NCBI GenBank assembly: GCA_900548905.1
Contig: URMK01000065.1
Location: 1 to 38,249, forward strand
Direction of reading: 5' to 3'
DNA length: 38,249 nt
Source of the DNA: an uncultured Lachnospiraceae bacterium
Lineage (GTDB): Bacteria; Bacillota; Clostridia; Lachnospirales; Lachnospiraceae
Below, piece by piece: positions 6,563-15,988 of this stretch. Within the stretch, counting starts at the first letter, position 1, and the number at the start of each line of letters is the position of its first letter. A program made the translations under genes and the position numbers. Below the pieces are notes generated by a model, which was given only the letters and a program-made list of their open reading frames with translations, was not told where the DNA came from and ran no database searches.

Positions 6563-7942
6563 TTAAACCAGCTTCACAAATTTACTTGTTCTTTCCACAA
6601 GGTCGGTAATGGTACCATATCTGAACCCGGCTACCGTACTATGAACGGTATTGTTTAACGGAGCAGTCCATTTCTTATCAATTGCTTCATATCCTATTGC
6701 AGCCCCGACAATGCTTCCCGACGTAGCAGAATTGCAATCGGTATCTGTCCCTGTCATTACCGCAGTTGTAATAGTCTTTGAATAATCCAGCTGCCCATGC
6801 AGCAATGCCAAAGTTACAAACGACAGATTGTTAAGTGTTGCGGCAAAATACCAGTGACCATATACTTCATATATCTTATCTGCTGTCTTTATCCAATCAT
6901 GTCCGTACTGCTCATACCACTTCATTACATTGGTTACCGCTTCATATAACCGGCTCTTTTGGGGAATTACAGATAACCCTCCCTTCAGAATCTTGTCTAC
7001 TGCAGGGTTCCTGCTCATAGCTGCAGAAATACATCCCGCTATAAACATCCCTCCATAAATTCCATTTTTCACAAGACTAAAGGCGCTCTGTCTATAAATT
7101 AATTCCGATGCACTTTTGGGATCACCCGGGCAGATATAGCCCCAGAAATCCGCCTTCAGCTGGCCATCCATGCATTCACGCCATGGGTTCAGTTTACGCG
7201 CAAATTCTTCCACCTGTTCTTCCTTTGGCCTGTCTGCGGTAAGATTCACCATATGGTAATAACATTGATTGTCCGCAACCCACAGCCAGTTATAGGGAAT
7301 ATGATCCAACAGATTCATCCCCACATCCAGCTTAGTAAAACTTAGTCCCTTTTCTTCTGCCAGGAGCAAACTGGATATCGTATAGTTAATATCATCATCC
7401 GGCTGTACATAATGGACGTTCCCCCGGGTAGACGGAATGCAGTCGGTCCGCAGCACGATACCAAGCTTTTCTGATTTTTCAGGCACAAAATATTCCAGGG
7501 GATACGCATCCACACTCTCCAGATATTTTCTGACCATCCTCCGATCATAGCCCATTTCCAGAGGTTTTCCCAGAATAACCGCACTGCAGCGGCCAAACCA
7601 TGCACCTTTCAGGCGTTCCAGATACTCCTTATAACTCAGCATTTCATATTGCTGATCCAATGCTGCCGATTGATAAATCTCATCCAAACTATCCGGTTCT
7701 TCATATAGAAAGCCCTTCCTGAGCCCGCCCTCAGTCACTTTCCACAACTGGTGATACCTTTTTTCCCATAGAGCCTCTTCTTCACATGCTTCCTCTTCCT
7801 GTTCCATGAACTCTTTCGGAAAGGGAAGCTGCTCTTTCTCTTTAGATATCTCAATAAAATCATCTACCGGATATCCTTCTTCCTTTAGCTGGAAATATTC
7901 TTCCTTGTACAGATTTTTCCACGTTGCATAGCCAGGCATCAT
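6563..7942 (-). CDS. ADP-ribosylglycohydrolase family protein
   Basis: A 459-residue cytoplasmic protein. After an acidic N-terminal extension of about 100 residues, the family fold starts at LKGAWFGRCSAVILGKPLE (111-129). The two metal-binding motifs are present: QPDDDINYT (180-188, matching the family's TDD motif) and GTDTDCNSATSGSIVGAAIG (398-417, with Asp400 and Asp402 matching GDTDTN). This family removes ADP-ribose or cleaves related N- or O-ribosyl bonds with two Mg ions; many members sit in sugar operons and their true substrates are unknown. The start overlaps the stop of the upstream glycosidase gene (TAATG), so the two are coupled. The context (CUT1 importer, six-hairpin glycosidase) points to catabolism rather than protein de-modification. 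Confidence 0.85.
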   Translation of the reverse strand: MMPGYATWKNLYKEEYFQLKEEGYPVDDFIEISKEKEQLPFPKEFMEQEEEACEEEALWEKRYHQLWKVTEGGLRKGFLYEEPDSLDEIYQSAALDQQYEMLSYKEYLERLKGAWFGRCSAVILGKPLEMGYDRRMVRKYLESVDAYPLEYFVPEKSEKLGIVLRTDCIPSTRGNVHYVQPDDDINYTISSLLLAEEKGLSFTKLDVGMNLLDHIPYNWLWVADNQCYYHMVNLTADRPKEEQVEEFARKLNPWRECMDGQLKADFWGYICPGDPKSASELIYRQSAFSLVKNGIYGGMFIAGCISAAMSRNPAVDKILKGGLSVIPQKSRLYEAVTNVMKWYEQYGHDWIKTADKIYEVYGHWYFAATLNNLSFVTLALLHGQLDYSKTITTAVMTGTDTDCNSATSGSIVGAAIGYEAIDKKWTAPLNNTVHSTVAGFRYGTITDLVERTSKFVKLV

Positions 7943-10020
7943 TAACCCTCTCTTTGACTGATAATTTTTATTTGCTCCAACGGTGTTCTTATGTTATCCG
8001 GCGCATGCTCTGCCGTTACAGTAAACATTTTTTCGGCGGCAGAATAATGGAAAGACACGGCCCCAAAGCTGCTGGAAAGGTTTGTGACTGAAAAATCCTC
8101 CTTCAGCCATTCATCAGGTATCCCTTCCCCTATAATCAGCTGCCCGGCCTCTTCACGGATCAGACAGTCCCTCAGTGCAAGAAATAATTCTGCAGCTGTC
8201 CAGCCCGTGGGAGTTGTAGTCGTATTTTTATCCCATCCGCGGCATTTTTCCCAAATCAAAAGTACTGAATTTTCATCTCTGTCACCTTCGTTATGGGTAT
8301 ATAATCCGGGAAATGTATGATTTTTAAGATAATGTTCCAGTATTGCCCAGCCGCGTTTCTTTTGCCCTAAAATCATCCGATTGTGCGCGTCACCCACTTC
8401 AAAATAGGTCCAAAGTGGTTCATGCACCTGTTTTCCGTCTATATTCCACTTGGAATACCAGTAATCCTCATATCCTTTTACTATAGATTCCTTATTTTTG
8501 TCCGCCCAATAGGTGGGCCAGAATGCACAGATGGTATCTCTTTCATTCCTGCAGAACTTTTCATCAGCCTGATCCAGCATTCTGCTTCGGAGGATCTCTG
8601 CATACTGCCCAAACCTCGCCGCCCGTTCATCCTTCAGTACATCTCCCAGCCTGGCAGCAGATGACAGGCCCGCATACGCAAACGCATTGACAAAATATAA
8701 GGGATAATGATGATCCATCCGTCCTGCAATCAGCCCGTCAATATTCGGACCGGCAATCACCTGGACATCAGGCCGGATTGCATGCTCATGCGTAATCATT
8801 TCACTGTATGCAATTATCGGTTTTTCAGTCTGCATAGCCTCTATTAGCAGTTCCGCTTTTTCACAGATACTGCCCCAGACGGTTTTAAGGAATTCATAAT
8901 TCTGCGTCAATTCATAGTGGGTATCCATCATCCAGATATATTGGCCTATTGTATCGGCTTCCGAACCAAACCCAGTGGTAAAGTCCTTCTTCTGCGTGAG
9001 CAGACACGCTTTTTCAGCAAAGTCATGCAGCCCTCCCTTATCCATAGCCACAATTTGATAGCTTCCGTCCCGAAACCAGCACATCGGATAGGTATAAGGG
9101 GTTGTCCGCGGTGCGTCAGCAACTGTAAACATATATAAATGCATTAAATTATAATACGCCGCATTAGAAAAATCGCTGGATGGCAGATTGAGATCGAAGG
9201 TAAGCAACGATTCCCATTTATTTATAAAATCTTTTTCTACATGGTCATAATGAAAAGGAATCACCGGCTCGGTCTGCCAGTACAGATTAGGATGCCCGCC
9301 ATGTAAATGACACACAAAGTCATAAACGGCCGACTTCCCGGCTCCTAATTCCGCTGCATAATCCAATGCGCCGCCGCACCAGCCTGCCTTATCTGCCGCA
9401 CTGGTTTTTTGCGGGAATTTTCCCTGTTTAAGCACTTCTCCGATATCCGTCAGATCTTCCTCCAGGGAAACGGCACCGAATCGGTCCGGTACCGTATTAA
9501 AATAGAACTGTTTCTTCCCATTCATGATTACTGCCTGATCTCCACACGTAATTTCGCGGATCGGGCCTCCTGACGCGCCGAAAGAGCGCAGTACCACATA
9601 AATATGTACCTTCCGTGATACGGCTGCCTGGTTGGTCACCCGGATCCGGAAATAATCCATAAAATTATAATCCTCTGTCGATCCGTCCGCAAAGATTTCA
9701 GACTGGACTTCAAAATCCCCCATTTTATACCTGCTGATGAGTATCGGCACTTTACGATATTTGAAGCAGGTTTTAAATTCTTCCAGCTTTATTTCCTCTA
9801 CCGTATGAAGCCTTTCATCATAAAGCCATACGGAAACCCCATAGGTTGCCGGTCCCGGGGAAAAAGTATTCCCCGGTTCAACAACTGTTTTATATGCCTC
9901 ATGCGTTCCCGGCACCGCCAGAAATGTATGGGTATCGCTGCGGTTCCAAATCCAGTCCGGATATCTGTTTTTCATTTCCGTAAGTTTCATCTGTTCCATT
10001 TGGTTAACATACCAGCTCAT
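7942..10020 (-). CDS. Six-hairpin (alpha/alpha)6-barrel glycosidase-like protein
   Basis: A 692-residue protein without signal peptide. Residues 1-270 are beta-rich (a supersandwich-like N-terminal domain), residues about 280-620 are helical and typical of an (alpha/alpha)6 barrel, and the last 60 residues return to beta. Conserved-looking points are CWFRDGSYQ (314-322), GSEADTIGQYIW (352-363), WPTYWADKN, and GDRDENSVLLIWEKCRGWD near 590-610, which resemble active-site segments of GH15-, GH63- and GH78-like enzymes. I cannot assign a GH family, and the catalytic acid and base are not identified. It is the fourth gene of the operon, next to the binding protein, and probably acts on the imported oligosaccharide. 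Confidence 0.7.
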   Translation of the reverse strand: MSWYVNQMEQMKLTEMKNRYPDWIWNRSDTHTFLAVPGTHEAYKTVVEPGNTFSPGPATYGVSVWLYDERLHTVEEIKLEEFKTCFKYRKVPILISRYKMGDFEVQSEIFADGSTEDYNFMDYFRIRVTNQAAVSRKVHIYVVLRSFGASGGPIREITCGDQAVIMNGKKQFYFNTVPDRFGAVSLEEDLTDIGEVLKQGKFPQKTSAADKAGWCGGALDYAAELGAGKSAVYDFVCHLHGGHPNLYWQTEPVIPFHYDHVEKDFINKWESLLTFDLNLPSSDFSNAAYYNLMHLYMFTVADAPRTTPYTYPMCWFRDGSYQIVAMDKGGLHDFAEKACLLTQKKDFTTGFGSEADTIGQYIWMMDTHYELTQNYEFLKTVWGSICEKAELLIEAMQTEKPIIAYSEMITHEHAIRPDVQVIAGPNIDGLIAGRMDHHYPLYFVNAFAYAGLSSAARLGDVLKDERAARFGQYAEILRSRMLDQADEKFCRNERDTICAFWPTYWADKNKESIVKGYEDYWYSKWNIDGKQVHEPLWTYFEVGDAHNRMILGQKKRGWAILEHYLKNHTFPGLYTHNEGDRDENSVLLIWEKCRGWDKNTTTTPTGWTAAELFLALRDCLIREEAGQLIIGEGIPDEWLKEDFSVTNLSSSFGAVSFHYSAAEKMFTVTAEHAPDNIRTPLEQIKIISQREG

Positions 10021-10047
10021 ATTCTACCTCACTGCCCATGTAAATTC

Positions 10048-11607
10048 TTAATTAAACTGCTCTTTCAATAATTCATTCATTGCTTTGCTTGCCTCTTCCC
10101 CGCCCTGGCTCATAAAATTCTCGATATACGTATTCCAAACCTGCCGGGTTTCTTCGTCCGATGCCGCTTTTACGGCGTCAATAGCGGCCCTTTTATATAA
10201 GTCCTCGTAAGTGGACGCAAATTTATCCCACTCGGCACAGCTGCTGTTGATTCCATACGCATCCACAACATATTTCACTTGATTTTCCCTCTGGGCATTG
10301 TACCATTCCTTATAGGTATCATCTTTTCCATAAAGCATTGCGAATTCCTGCCATTTCATCGGCTGCCAGCTCACGATGCCGGAAGCCAGGGGATGAGCGC
10401 CCGCATCATTTGCTTCCGTTGGGAATCCGTCACTAAAGCGTTCATCCAGCCATTCCACATCATCGTATTCATCACCGTTTTTAACATAATCACGGCCTTC
10501 TATGCCTATTGCAGTGAGCTGTTCCCCTTCTTCGCTTACCAGAAAATTAATTACTTTTGCCGCTGCCACAGGATTATTTTTAGAACCGCCTCCTATCACC
10601 GTGTATCCGGAATACATCGGTTCATTCGTATATCCTCTTGTACCGGTACCGAAATCCAATGCAGGCAATATCATGTTTTGGTAAGAATCATCAATCAGTG
10701 CCATGTCATTCTGCACACGGCCGATATGACCTCCTCCATTAAAAACAAGCGCAGCAGCCTTTCCTGACACATACTCAGCACGAGCCATATCATTATCACT
10801 TGTCCATACCTCCGGACTTACCAGGCCATCCGCTATCAGATTCCTCCAGAGAACAAGTGTTTCTGCCACCTCCGGCTGCACTGACCAATGTTCATAGTTG
10901 TCTCCATTTTTATACCAGCCGGTATAGGGTTTTCCGTATGCACCAAGCATTGCGCTGAGATTATTTGCGCCGAACCCCTGGCTGGCGGTAAAAGTAACCC
11001 CCTGCAGGCCATCTTCCTTTGCTTTGGTCAAATAGGTAACGAACTGTTCGTAGGTATCGATTTCATCCAGTCCGTATTTTTCCATCAAATCCTTTCTGAC
11101 ATGAATAATACCCATATTAGGCTCATTCCCTTTTCCCCAATATACCGGCTGAAAATAAATTTTACCGTCTATCTTAATTTCGTTCAGGGATTCGTTATTT
11201 TCATACTGGGAAATTACATTCGGGGCTGCATCCGCAACCTCACCTTCAAATGGAGCAATAATGCCTCCGTCTATCCAGGTCCGCAGGGTAGTCCTGCTGG
11301 CATAAGTACAGCAGGCAATATCCGGGAATTCCCCCGACGCAGCAGCTGCGTTCAGCTGATCCGAATAACTGCTGGGATCCATCCAGGTAATGTTAATCTC
11401 TGTACCCGTTTTCTCTTCAATTTCTTTCAGGATAGCATTGTTATCCCAGTCCGATACTTCACCGGCCACCTTTCCCACCCATACTTCTACGGGCTCTTTT
11501 CCGCCGCCGGCCTCTTCCGATGCAGGCTTTGTACCCGATGCGGAACAGGCATTCAATGCCATACAAACGGTAAGAAGCAACGGAACCAGCAAATTTTTTC
11601 TTTTCAT
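10048..11607 (-). CDS. Sugar ABC transporter binding lipoprotein
   Basis: A 519-residue extracellular solute-binding protein. The N-terminus MKRKNLLVPLLLTVCMALNAC is a lipoprotein signal with the acylated cysteine at 21, followed by a Ser/Gly/Glu-rich linker. The mature domain has the features of the LplA/YtcQ type of CUT1 binding proteins (KTGTEINITWMDPSSYSDQ, ASGEFPDIA, later NFLVSEEGEQLTAIGIEGRDY). It captures an oligosaccharide outside the cell and hands it to the two permeases encoded just upstream. A clear Shine-Dalgarno (GGGAGG) precedes ATG 11607. No ATPase gene is in the operon; a shared MsmX-like ATPase is expected elsewhere. The exact sugar cannot be told. Confidence 0.9.
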   Translation of the reverse strand: MKRKNLLVPLLLTVCMALNACSASGTKPASEEAGGGKEPVEVWVGKVAGEVSDWDNNAILKEIEEKTGTEINITWMDPSSYSDQLNAAAASGEFPDIACCTYASRTTLRTWIDGGIIAPFEGEVADAAPNVISQYENNESLNEIKIDGKIYFQPVYWGKGNEPNMGIIHVRKDLMEKYGLDEIDTYEQFVTYLTKAKEDGLQGVTFTASQGFGANNLSAMLGAYGKPYTGWYKNGDNYEHWSVQPEVAETLVLWRNLIADGLVSPEVWTSDNDMARAEYVSGKAAALVFNGGGHIGRVQNDMALIDDSYQNMILPALDFGTGTRGYTNEPMYSGYTVIGGGSKNNPVAAAKVINFLVSEEGEQLTAIGIEGRDYVKNGDEYDDVEWLDERFSDGFPTEANDAGAHPLASGIVSWQPMKWQEFAMLYGKDDTYKEWYNAQRENQVKYVVDAYGINSSCAEWDKFASTYEDLYKRAAIDAVKAASDEETRQVWNTYIENFMSQGGEEASKAMNELLKEQFN

Positions 11608-11645
11608 ACGATTTACCTCCCTGTGTAAATTGTTGTTTATTTAAC

Positions 11646-11661
11646 CACACCTTTTCGTGTG
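11646..11661. promoter_or_regulatory. Small intercistronic hairpin
   Basis: CACAC (11646-11650) and GTGTG (11657-11661) pair around a 6-nt loop between the permease and binding-protein genes. Such hairpins often stabilise the binding-protein part of the transcript. It is short, so support is weak. Confidence 0.25.
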
Positions 11662-11671
11662 ATATTTCCCT

Positions 11672-12556
11672 TTATCCTTTAATGGCTCCCACTGTCATCC
11701 CGGCAATAATATGCTTTTGCAGTAACGGATAAAATATAAGAATAGGTAAAATCAGCAGCGCGGAAACAGCGGAAATATACGACTGCATTTCCATAGGCGT
11801 ACCCACCCCGACTCCCTGCAAGGCTATCTTGGAATTAATCATTCCATATAAATAAGCCGGTGCCGTCCATAAATCCGAATGAACGAGAATCCGTGTCCAA
11901 AAATATTCATTCCAATGGCCAAGTCCATACATCACACAAAGTGTGGTAATTAATGGCTTCGAACACGGCCACACAATACTGATAAATGTCCGGATCGGCC
12001 CGCAGCCGTCCGCCTCCGAAGCTTCTATAATTTCTTCAGGAAAGGACGACAAATTGGACTTCGCAATAAAAAACTGCATGGATGATACCAGGCCTGGAAG
12101 GATTAAAGCCATAAATTTATTCGTCAGATGATAGGTATTTAAGGTAACATAATAGGGTATCAGACCGGCACTGAAATACATAGGAATCAGAAAAAGTATC
12201 ACCATCCATTTCCCATGCTTCAAGCCTTTTCTGGAAAGTGCATACGCTGCTAGCATCGTGACTATGACATTTAACGTAGTTCCCAGTAAAACACGTATAA
12301 CCGATCGCATGAAAGCAAACAATATTTCGCTGTTTTGGGCTATTTTTTCAAAGTATTCCAGCGTGAACCCATCAAAAAAGAAATGAACAGAACTCTGCAC
12401 GTAATTTTCATAAGGCATCACCGCCAGGGCCAGCACATAAATAAACGGATAAAAACAAGTAATTGCAAAAACAGACAGACAGATATAAATAACGGGCAAA
12501 CCAACAGAAAACCGTGTTTTTTGGCTCCCTGACTTTTTCATCCTTTTAACCCCCAT
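11672..12556 (-). CDS. CUT1 sugar ABC permease, LplC/YtcP type
   Basis: A 294-residue inner membrane permease with six spans. The EAA loop is EASEADGCGPIRTFISIVWPCSKP-like (seen as EADGCGPIRTFISIVWP, about 180-197) and the C-terminus ends HIIAGMTVGAIKG, the typical end of this subfamily. It would pair with the LplB-like permease encoded immediately upstream (15 bp gap) to form the channel. The start at 12556 follows GGAGGG at a 7-nt distance; an internal ATG six codons on is less well placed. It belongs to the carbohydrate uptake transporter 1 family. The sugar is not known. Confidence 0.92.
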   Translation of the reverse strand: MGVKRMKKSGSQKTRFSVGLPVIYICLSVFAITCFYPFIYVLALAVMPYENYVQSSVHFFFDGFTLEYFEKIAQNSEILFAFMRSVIRVLLGTTLNVIVTMLAAYALSRKGLKHGKWMVILFLIPMYFSAGLIPYYVTLNTYHLTNKFMALILPGLVSSMQFFIAKSNLSSFPEEIIEASEADGCGPIRTFISIVWPCSKPLITTLCVMYGLGHWNEYFWTRILVHSDLWTAPAYLYGMINSKIALQGVGVGTPMEMQSYISAVSALLILPILIFYPLLQKHIIAGMTVGAIKG

Positions 12557-12571
12557 AGGTAATCCCTCCTC

Positions 12572-13510
12572 TTAATATATTGTTTCTCCGGCAATGCGCC
12601 TGGAACAGATATTCGTACTTATGACAAGAATAGAAGCCAAAAATGACTGTATCAGCCCGGTCGCTGTAGCATAACCGTAATTATTATTGGTCATTGCCAT
12701 CCTGAAAGAAAAAGTTTCTGCAATATCGCCCGTTGCATAAACCGACGGCGAATATTGGGTAAATACTTGTTCGAAGGGGCCTATCACCAAATACCCCATC
12801 AGTATAATAAAAACGGTTATCAGGGTTGTTTTTATACATGGTAACGTAATACTCAGCATCTTCCTCCATCTTCCGGCTCCGTCCAGCGTAGCCACTTCAT
12901 ATAAGGATGGGTCAATTCCCGATATCGCTGTCAGAAAAATCAACGCCCAATATCCAGCCATTTTCCATGCATCCTGCAGAATAATAATGAAGGGAAAAAT
13001 GTGCGGCTCCGACAGGAAGCTTATCCCTTTTTCCATCCTAAACACATTAACAAGGATTTCATTTACAAGACCATTTGTTGGACTCAGCAAATTCCGGAAC
13101 ATTGTGGCAATAACCACCCATGATATAAAATAGGGAAGGATAGTAGCTGTCTGGAAAAGCTTTTTGCTTTTGTTCTTTATTTCATTTAAAAACAGTGCCA
13201 AAAGGACCGCTATCGGGAAAGTAACCAATGTCTGGGCTATTTTAATAATGACCGTATTTCTGATAGCCGTCCTGTAATATACATCCCCTAATGCCTGTTT
13301 GAACCACTTTAAGCCGACAAACTCACTGTTCTTAAATCCCGCAACCGGATTATAATCATATACGGAAATAGCCAGCCCGAACATCGGGCCATAGCTGAAC
13401 AGCAACAGTGCTATCAAACCAGGTAAAACCATACAGTAGTACCATTTGTTCTTTTTAAAATCTTCTCTTGCTGATACTTTGCATCGTACTGTGTTATTAC
13501 GCTTCTTCAT
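12572..13510 (-). CDS. CUT1 sugar ABC permease, LplB type
   Basis: A 312-residue permease with six membrane spans and the LplB-like opening YCMVLPGLIALLLFSYGPMF. The EAA loop is YEVATLDGAGRWRKMLSITL (about 208-227), where the ATPase docks. It is the first gene of the minus-strand operon, preceded by AAGGAG and by a long A/T-rich leader region shared with the divergent AraC gene. Together with the next permease and the lipoprotein it forms an importer for an oligosaccharide, perhaps a polysaccharide fragment as in the Bacillus Lpl/Ytc/Yes systems. The ATPase is missing from the locus, which is usual for this group. Confidence 0.92.
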   Translation of the reverse strand: MKKRNNTVRCKVSAREDFKKNKWYYCMVLPGLIALLLFSYGPMFGLAISVYDYNPVAGFKNSEFVGLKWFKQALGDVYYRTAIRNTVIIKIAQTLVTFPIAVLLALFLNEIKNKSKKLFQTATILPYFISWVVIATMFRNLLSPTNGLVNEILVNVFRMEKGISFLSEPHIFPFIIILQDAWKMAGYWALIFLTAISGIDPSLYEVATLDGAGRWRKMLSITLPCIKTTLITVFIILMGYLVIGPFEQVFTQYSPSVYATGDIAETFSFRMAMTNNNYGYATATGLIQSFLASILVISTNICSRRIAGETIY

Positions 13511-14044
13511 ACCCCTTCTCCTTTTTCACGTTTTACTTACATTCTTAATGGTCCCGTACCTTCCCGGTTACCCAAATTCTTTTTTCGTTTAACCATGATG
13601 TGACATGGCATGATAAAAAATATAAATCCCAATTATACTATGGGAATATATTCTCACTATGCTTTCCGATAATCCCTTTGGAAAATAATAAAAATCTACA
13701 AATAAGCAGACTGTATATCTCACAATACAGGTTATGGTTCCGCAAGATGCATAATATTTTTTATATTTAATTTATTTTTTTAGTCTTTATACATATATTT
13801 TTTCACTTACTATATTTTTGTTTCGTCGCAATCATTGCTTTGATTATATGACACAACTGGGAGCGGCGCATTCCACACAGGGTAACTATCGTTATAATAA
13901 AGTAAGGTTATTATCGTTTCCCATTCGTACTCTTATGTAATGGATACACAAACCTGCTATCTTCTTTATTCTTTTGCCAGTTCTATATATTTATAGTATA
14001 ATGTGTCATATAAACTATTTTCTACGTAATAAGGATGGAAAAGT
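13511..14044. promoter_or_regulatory. A/T-rich divergent regulatory region
   Basis: This 534-bp gap has no gene. It holds the promoter of the plus-strand AraC gene (13974-14002). On the minus strand, TATAAT at 13637-13632 is a candidate -10 for the transport operon, with no recognisable -35, which fits activation by an AraC protein. ATAATAA (13894-13900) and TTATTAT (13908-13914) are inverted arms, and TATCGTT occurs twice nearby, possible AraC binding sites. Confidence 0.45.
13974..14002 (+). promoter_or_regulatory. Promoter of the divergent AraC gene
   Basis: TTGCCA (13974-13979), 17 bp, TATAAT (13997-14002), followed by about 40 nt and AAGGATGG in front of ATG 14045. Confidence 0.75.
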
Positions 14045-14866
14045 ATGCAGAATCGCATGTCGGAAGCCTATATTTATTTCCAGGAAAATTTAAAAGAAGA
14101 GTTTCCCATTTATTATGTTTACTGGTCCCAGTCATTTCGTGATAAAAGAGATCTGCATTATCATAATTGTGCGGAACTGGGTTTGTGTTTGAAGGGAAGC
14201 GGCATCTTTTTTATTGATAATCAGATTTATCCGTTCCAGAGGAACACCATATCCTATATCGAAAAAGGGCATCCCCATATTGCTCAAAGCCCCAATAACT
14301 TTCCCAGTGAATGGATCTTTATTTTTTTCGACCCAACCTTCTGGAATCTTACACAGATGCCTCCTAACAGCATCCTGACTGTCAATCTGGAGTGCTCTCA
14401 GCTCCTTGATATGCTGCTGCAGGAGCTTTCAGAAACGGATTCCTGTTCCCGTGCGTGTGTCGGCCATCTGCTTTACCTGCTTTCCGTAAAGCTTGGACGG
14501 CTGCACTCTATAAAGGACGAAACCATGCTCTTTGCCGATTGCAGTCCGATATCTTCAGCCATCAGCTATATTTCACAGCATTACCAGGAAGAGATCCGCA
14601 CGGAAACGCTGGCATCCTTATGCTCTTTCAGCATCGGTTACTTTAATCAGCTTTTCCGCTCCATTACGGGTTTTTCTCCTAAAAGCTATATCGATTCCAT
14701 AAGGCTGATGGCAGCGGAAAACTATCTTATCAATACGAGCCTGCCCATTCTGGAACTCGCGCAGCAATCGGGTTTCCATACGCTTTCTTCTTTTAACCGG
14801 CTTTTTCAGAGGCGGCATGGCATTTCCCCGCGTCAATTCAGAAATAATTGTGAAAAAGACCTGTGA
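14045..14866 (+). CDS. AraC family regulator with cupin domain
   Basis: A 273-residue AraC regulator. The N-terminal cupin includes DLHYHNCAELGLCLKGSGIF and a second segment YIEKGHPHIAQSP. The C-terminal domain has both helix-turn-helix motifs (IRTETLASLCSFSIGYFNQL and ILELAQQSGFHTLSSFNRLF, then ISPRQFR). It is divergent from the minus-strand transport and glycosidase operon, so it is the prime candidate for its sugar-dependent activator. A second AraC gene closes that operon at 5586, so the locus has two regulators. The gene's 3' end contains the terminator of the convergent radical SAM gene. Confidence 0.88.
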   Translation: MQNRMSEAYIYFQENLKEEFPIYYVYWSQSFRDKRDLHYHNCAELGLCLKGSGIFFIDNQIYPFQRNTISYIEKGHPHIAQSPNNFPSEWIFIFFDPTFWNLTQMPPNSILTVNLECSQLLDMLLQELSETDSCSRACVGHLLYLLSVKLGRLHSIKDETMLFADCSPISSAISYISQHYQEEIRTETLASLCSFSIGYFNQLFRSITGFSPKSYIDSIRLMAAENYLINTSLPILELAQQSGFHTLSSFNRLFQRRHGISPRQFRNNCEKDL

Positions 14867-14878
14867 TTATCTCACAGG
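14852..14878 (-). terminator. Terminator of the radical SAM gene
   Basis: On the minus strand CCTGTGA (14878-14872) and TCACAGG (14866-14860) pair around a 5-nt loop and are followed by TCTTTTTC. The stem includes the stop codon of the minus-strand gene and lies over the last codons of the convergent AraC gene. Confidence 0.65.
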
Positions 14879-15795
14879 CCTTCCCCATCAAATTCCGGTA
14901 TAAAACTTTCCTCCGCCGTTTCCCCTTCCTGGATGAAACCATTCTCCACCCCCATATCCAGGGCGTAATCCACAATCCTTTCATATTCCCGGGCAGTTAT
15001 CCTCCGTTTCAGCTCCGGAAATGCGGATAAGTCACACACCGGGGTGTATTGGTTCATAATGCTGATATATATCCTGTCTCCGTAAGTATGATACAGATAG
15101 GACAGAACTTTTTTTGAATCTGCGGTACAGCCCGGAAGAACCAGGTGGCGTACAATAACCCCCTTTTTCATCAGGCCGCTGTTTTCGTCAAAAACCGGAT
15201 CCCCTGTCTGTCTCACCATTTCTTCTATAGCCCGGGCAGCCGTATCGAAATAATCCGGCGCATGGGAATACCGTTCTCCCAGCCGGGAGGACATATATTT
15301 CATATCCGGCAGATAAATATCCACCAGGCCCTCCATGCGTTTCAGCGTCTCCGTCCGCTCATAACTTCCCGTGTTATATACCACAGGGATATGCAGCCCC
15401 TGTGCTTTTGCCCGTTCCAATGCCAGGGCAATCTGGGGGACAAAATGCGTGGGCGTCACCAGATTGATATTATTTGCCTTTTTTTCCTGGAGTTCCAGGA
15501 AAATTTCCGACAGCCGTTCCCCGCTGATCACCCTGCCGGCCCTGCTTTCCGCTATACTGGTGTTCTGGCAGTATACACACCGCAGCACACAGCCGCTGAA
15601 AAAAACCGTCCCGGAACCTTCTTTCCCGGATATACACGGCTCCTCCCAGAAGTGAAGCCCTGCCCTAGCCGCCATAATTTCCGCGCCCTGCCCGCAGTAG
15701 CCCCGTTTTCCGCCAAGCCGGTCCGCGTGGCAGTTCCTGGGGCACAACGTACAGTCGGCCAATATTCTTTCATACCCTAATGTCCGATTTTCCAT
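14872..15795 (-). CDS. Radical SAM protein, pyruvate formate-lyase activase-like
   Basis: A 307-residue protein. The iron-sulfur/SAM motif is C69-x3-C73-x2-C76 (SGCVLRCVYCQN). A second cysteine set at the N-terminus (C15, C18, C22, C34 in CTLCPRNC and YCGQG) is typical of the PflA-like subgroup often annotated as putative pyruvate formate-lyase 1-activating enzyme (close to AmmeMemoRadiSam-associated proteins). The rest (NINLVTPTHFVPQI, VDIYLPDMKY, VIVRHLVLPG) follows that family over its full length. The substrate protein is unknown and no glycyl radical enzyme is encoded nearby. The gene stands alone, between an AraC gene and a GH18 gene, with a weak AAAGGA site before ATG 15795. Confidence 0.85.
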   Translation of the reverse strand: MENRTLGYERILADCTLCPRNCHADRLGGKRGYCGQGAEIMAARAGLHFWEEPCISGKEGSGTVFFSGCVLRCVYCQNTSIAESRAGRVISGERLSEIFLELQEKKANNINLVTPTHFVPQIALALERAKAQGLHIPVVYNTGSYERTETLKRMEGLVDIYLPDMKYMSSRLGERYSHAPDYFDTAARAIEEMVRQTGDPVFDENSGLMKKGVIVRHLVLPGCTADSKKVLSYLYHTYGDRIYISIMNQYTPVCDLSAFPELKRRITAREYERIVDYALDMGVENGFIQEGETAEESFIPEFDGEGL

Positions 15796-15815
15796 CCTAT
15801 TCCTTTTTTAATACC

Positions 15816-15857
15816 TGTAACTGTTCAGTAAATGCACAGACCTGCTGAACAGTTACA
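15816..15857. repeat. Palindromic repeat, copy 1
   Basis: TGTAACTGTTCAG (15816-15828) and CTGAACAGTTACA (15845-15857) form a perfect 13-bp stem around a 16-nt loop. The segment CAGTAAATGCACAG (15826-15839) is repeated exactly at 28988-29001 in copy 3. It lies just upstream of the radical SAM gene. Confidence 0.8.
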
Positions 15858-15988
15858 AATACCTTTACCATTTTCTATCCTACTTACTATACCGAATCGA
15901 ATCTCCTTTTACAAGAGCACTTTGCCCCTGGCGGGTATAAATAAAAAAAGTTGGTACCGCCATGGGCGGAAAGCAACCGGCAGCCGGA

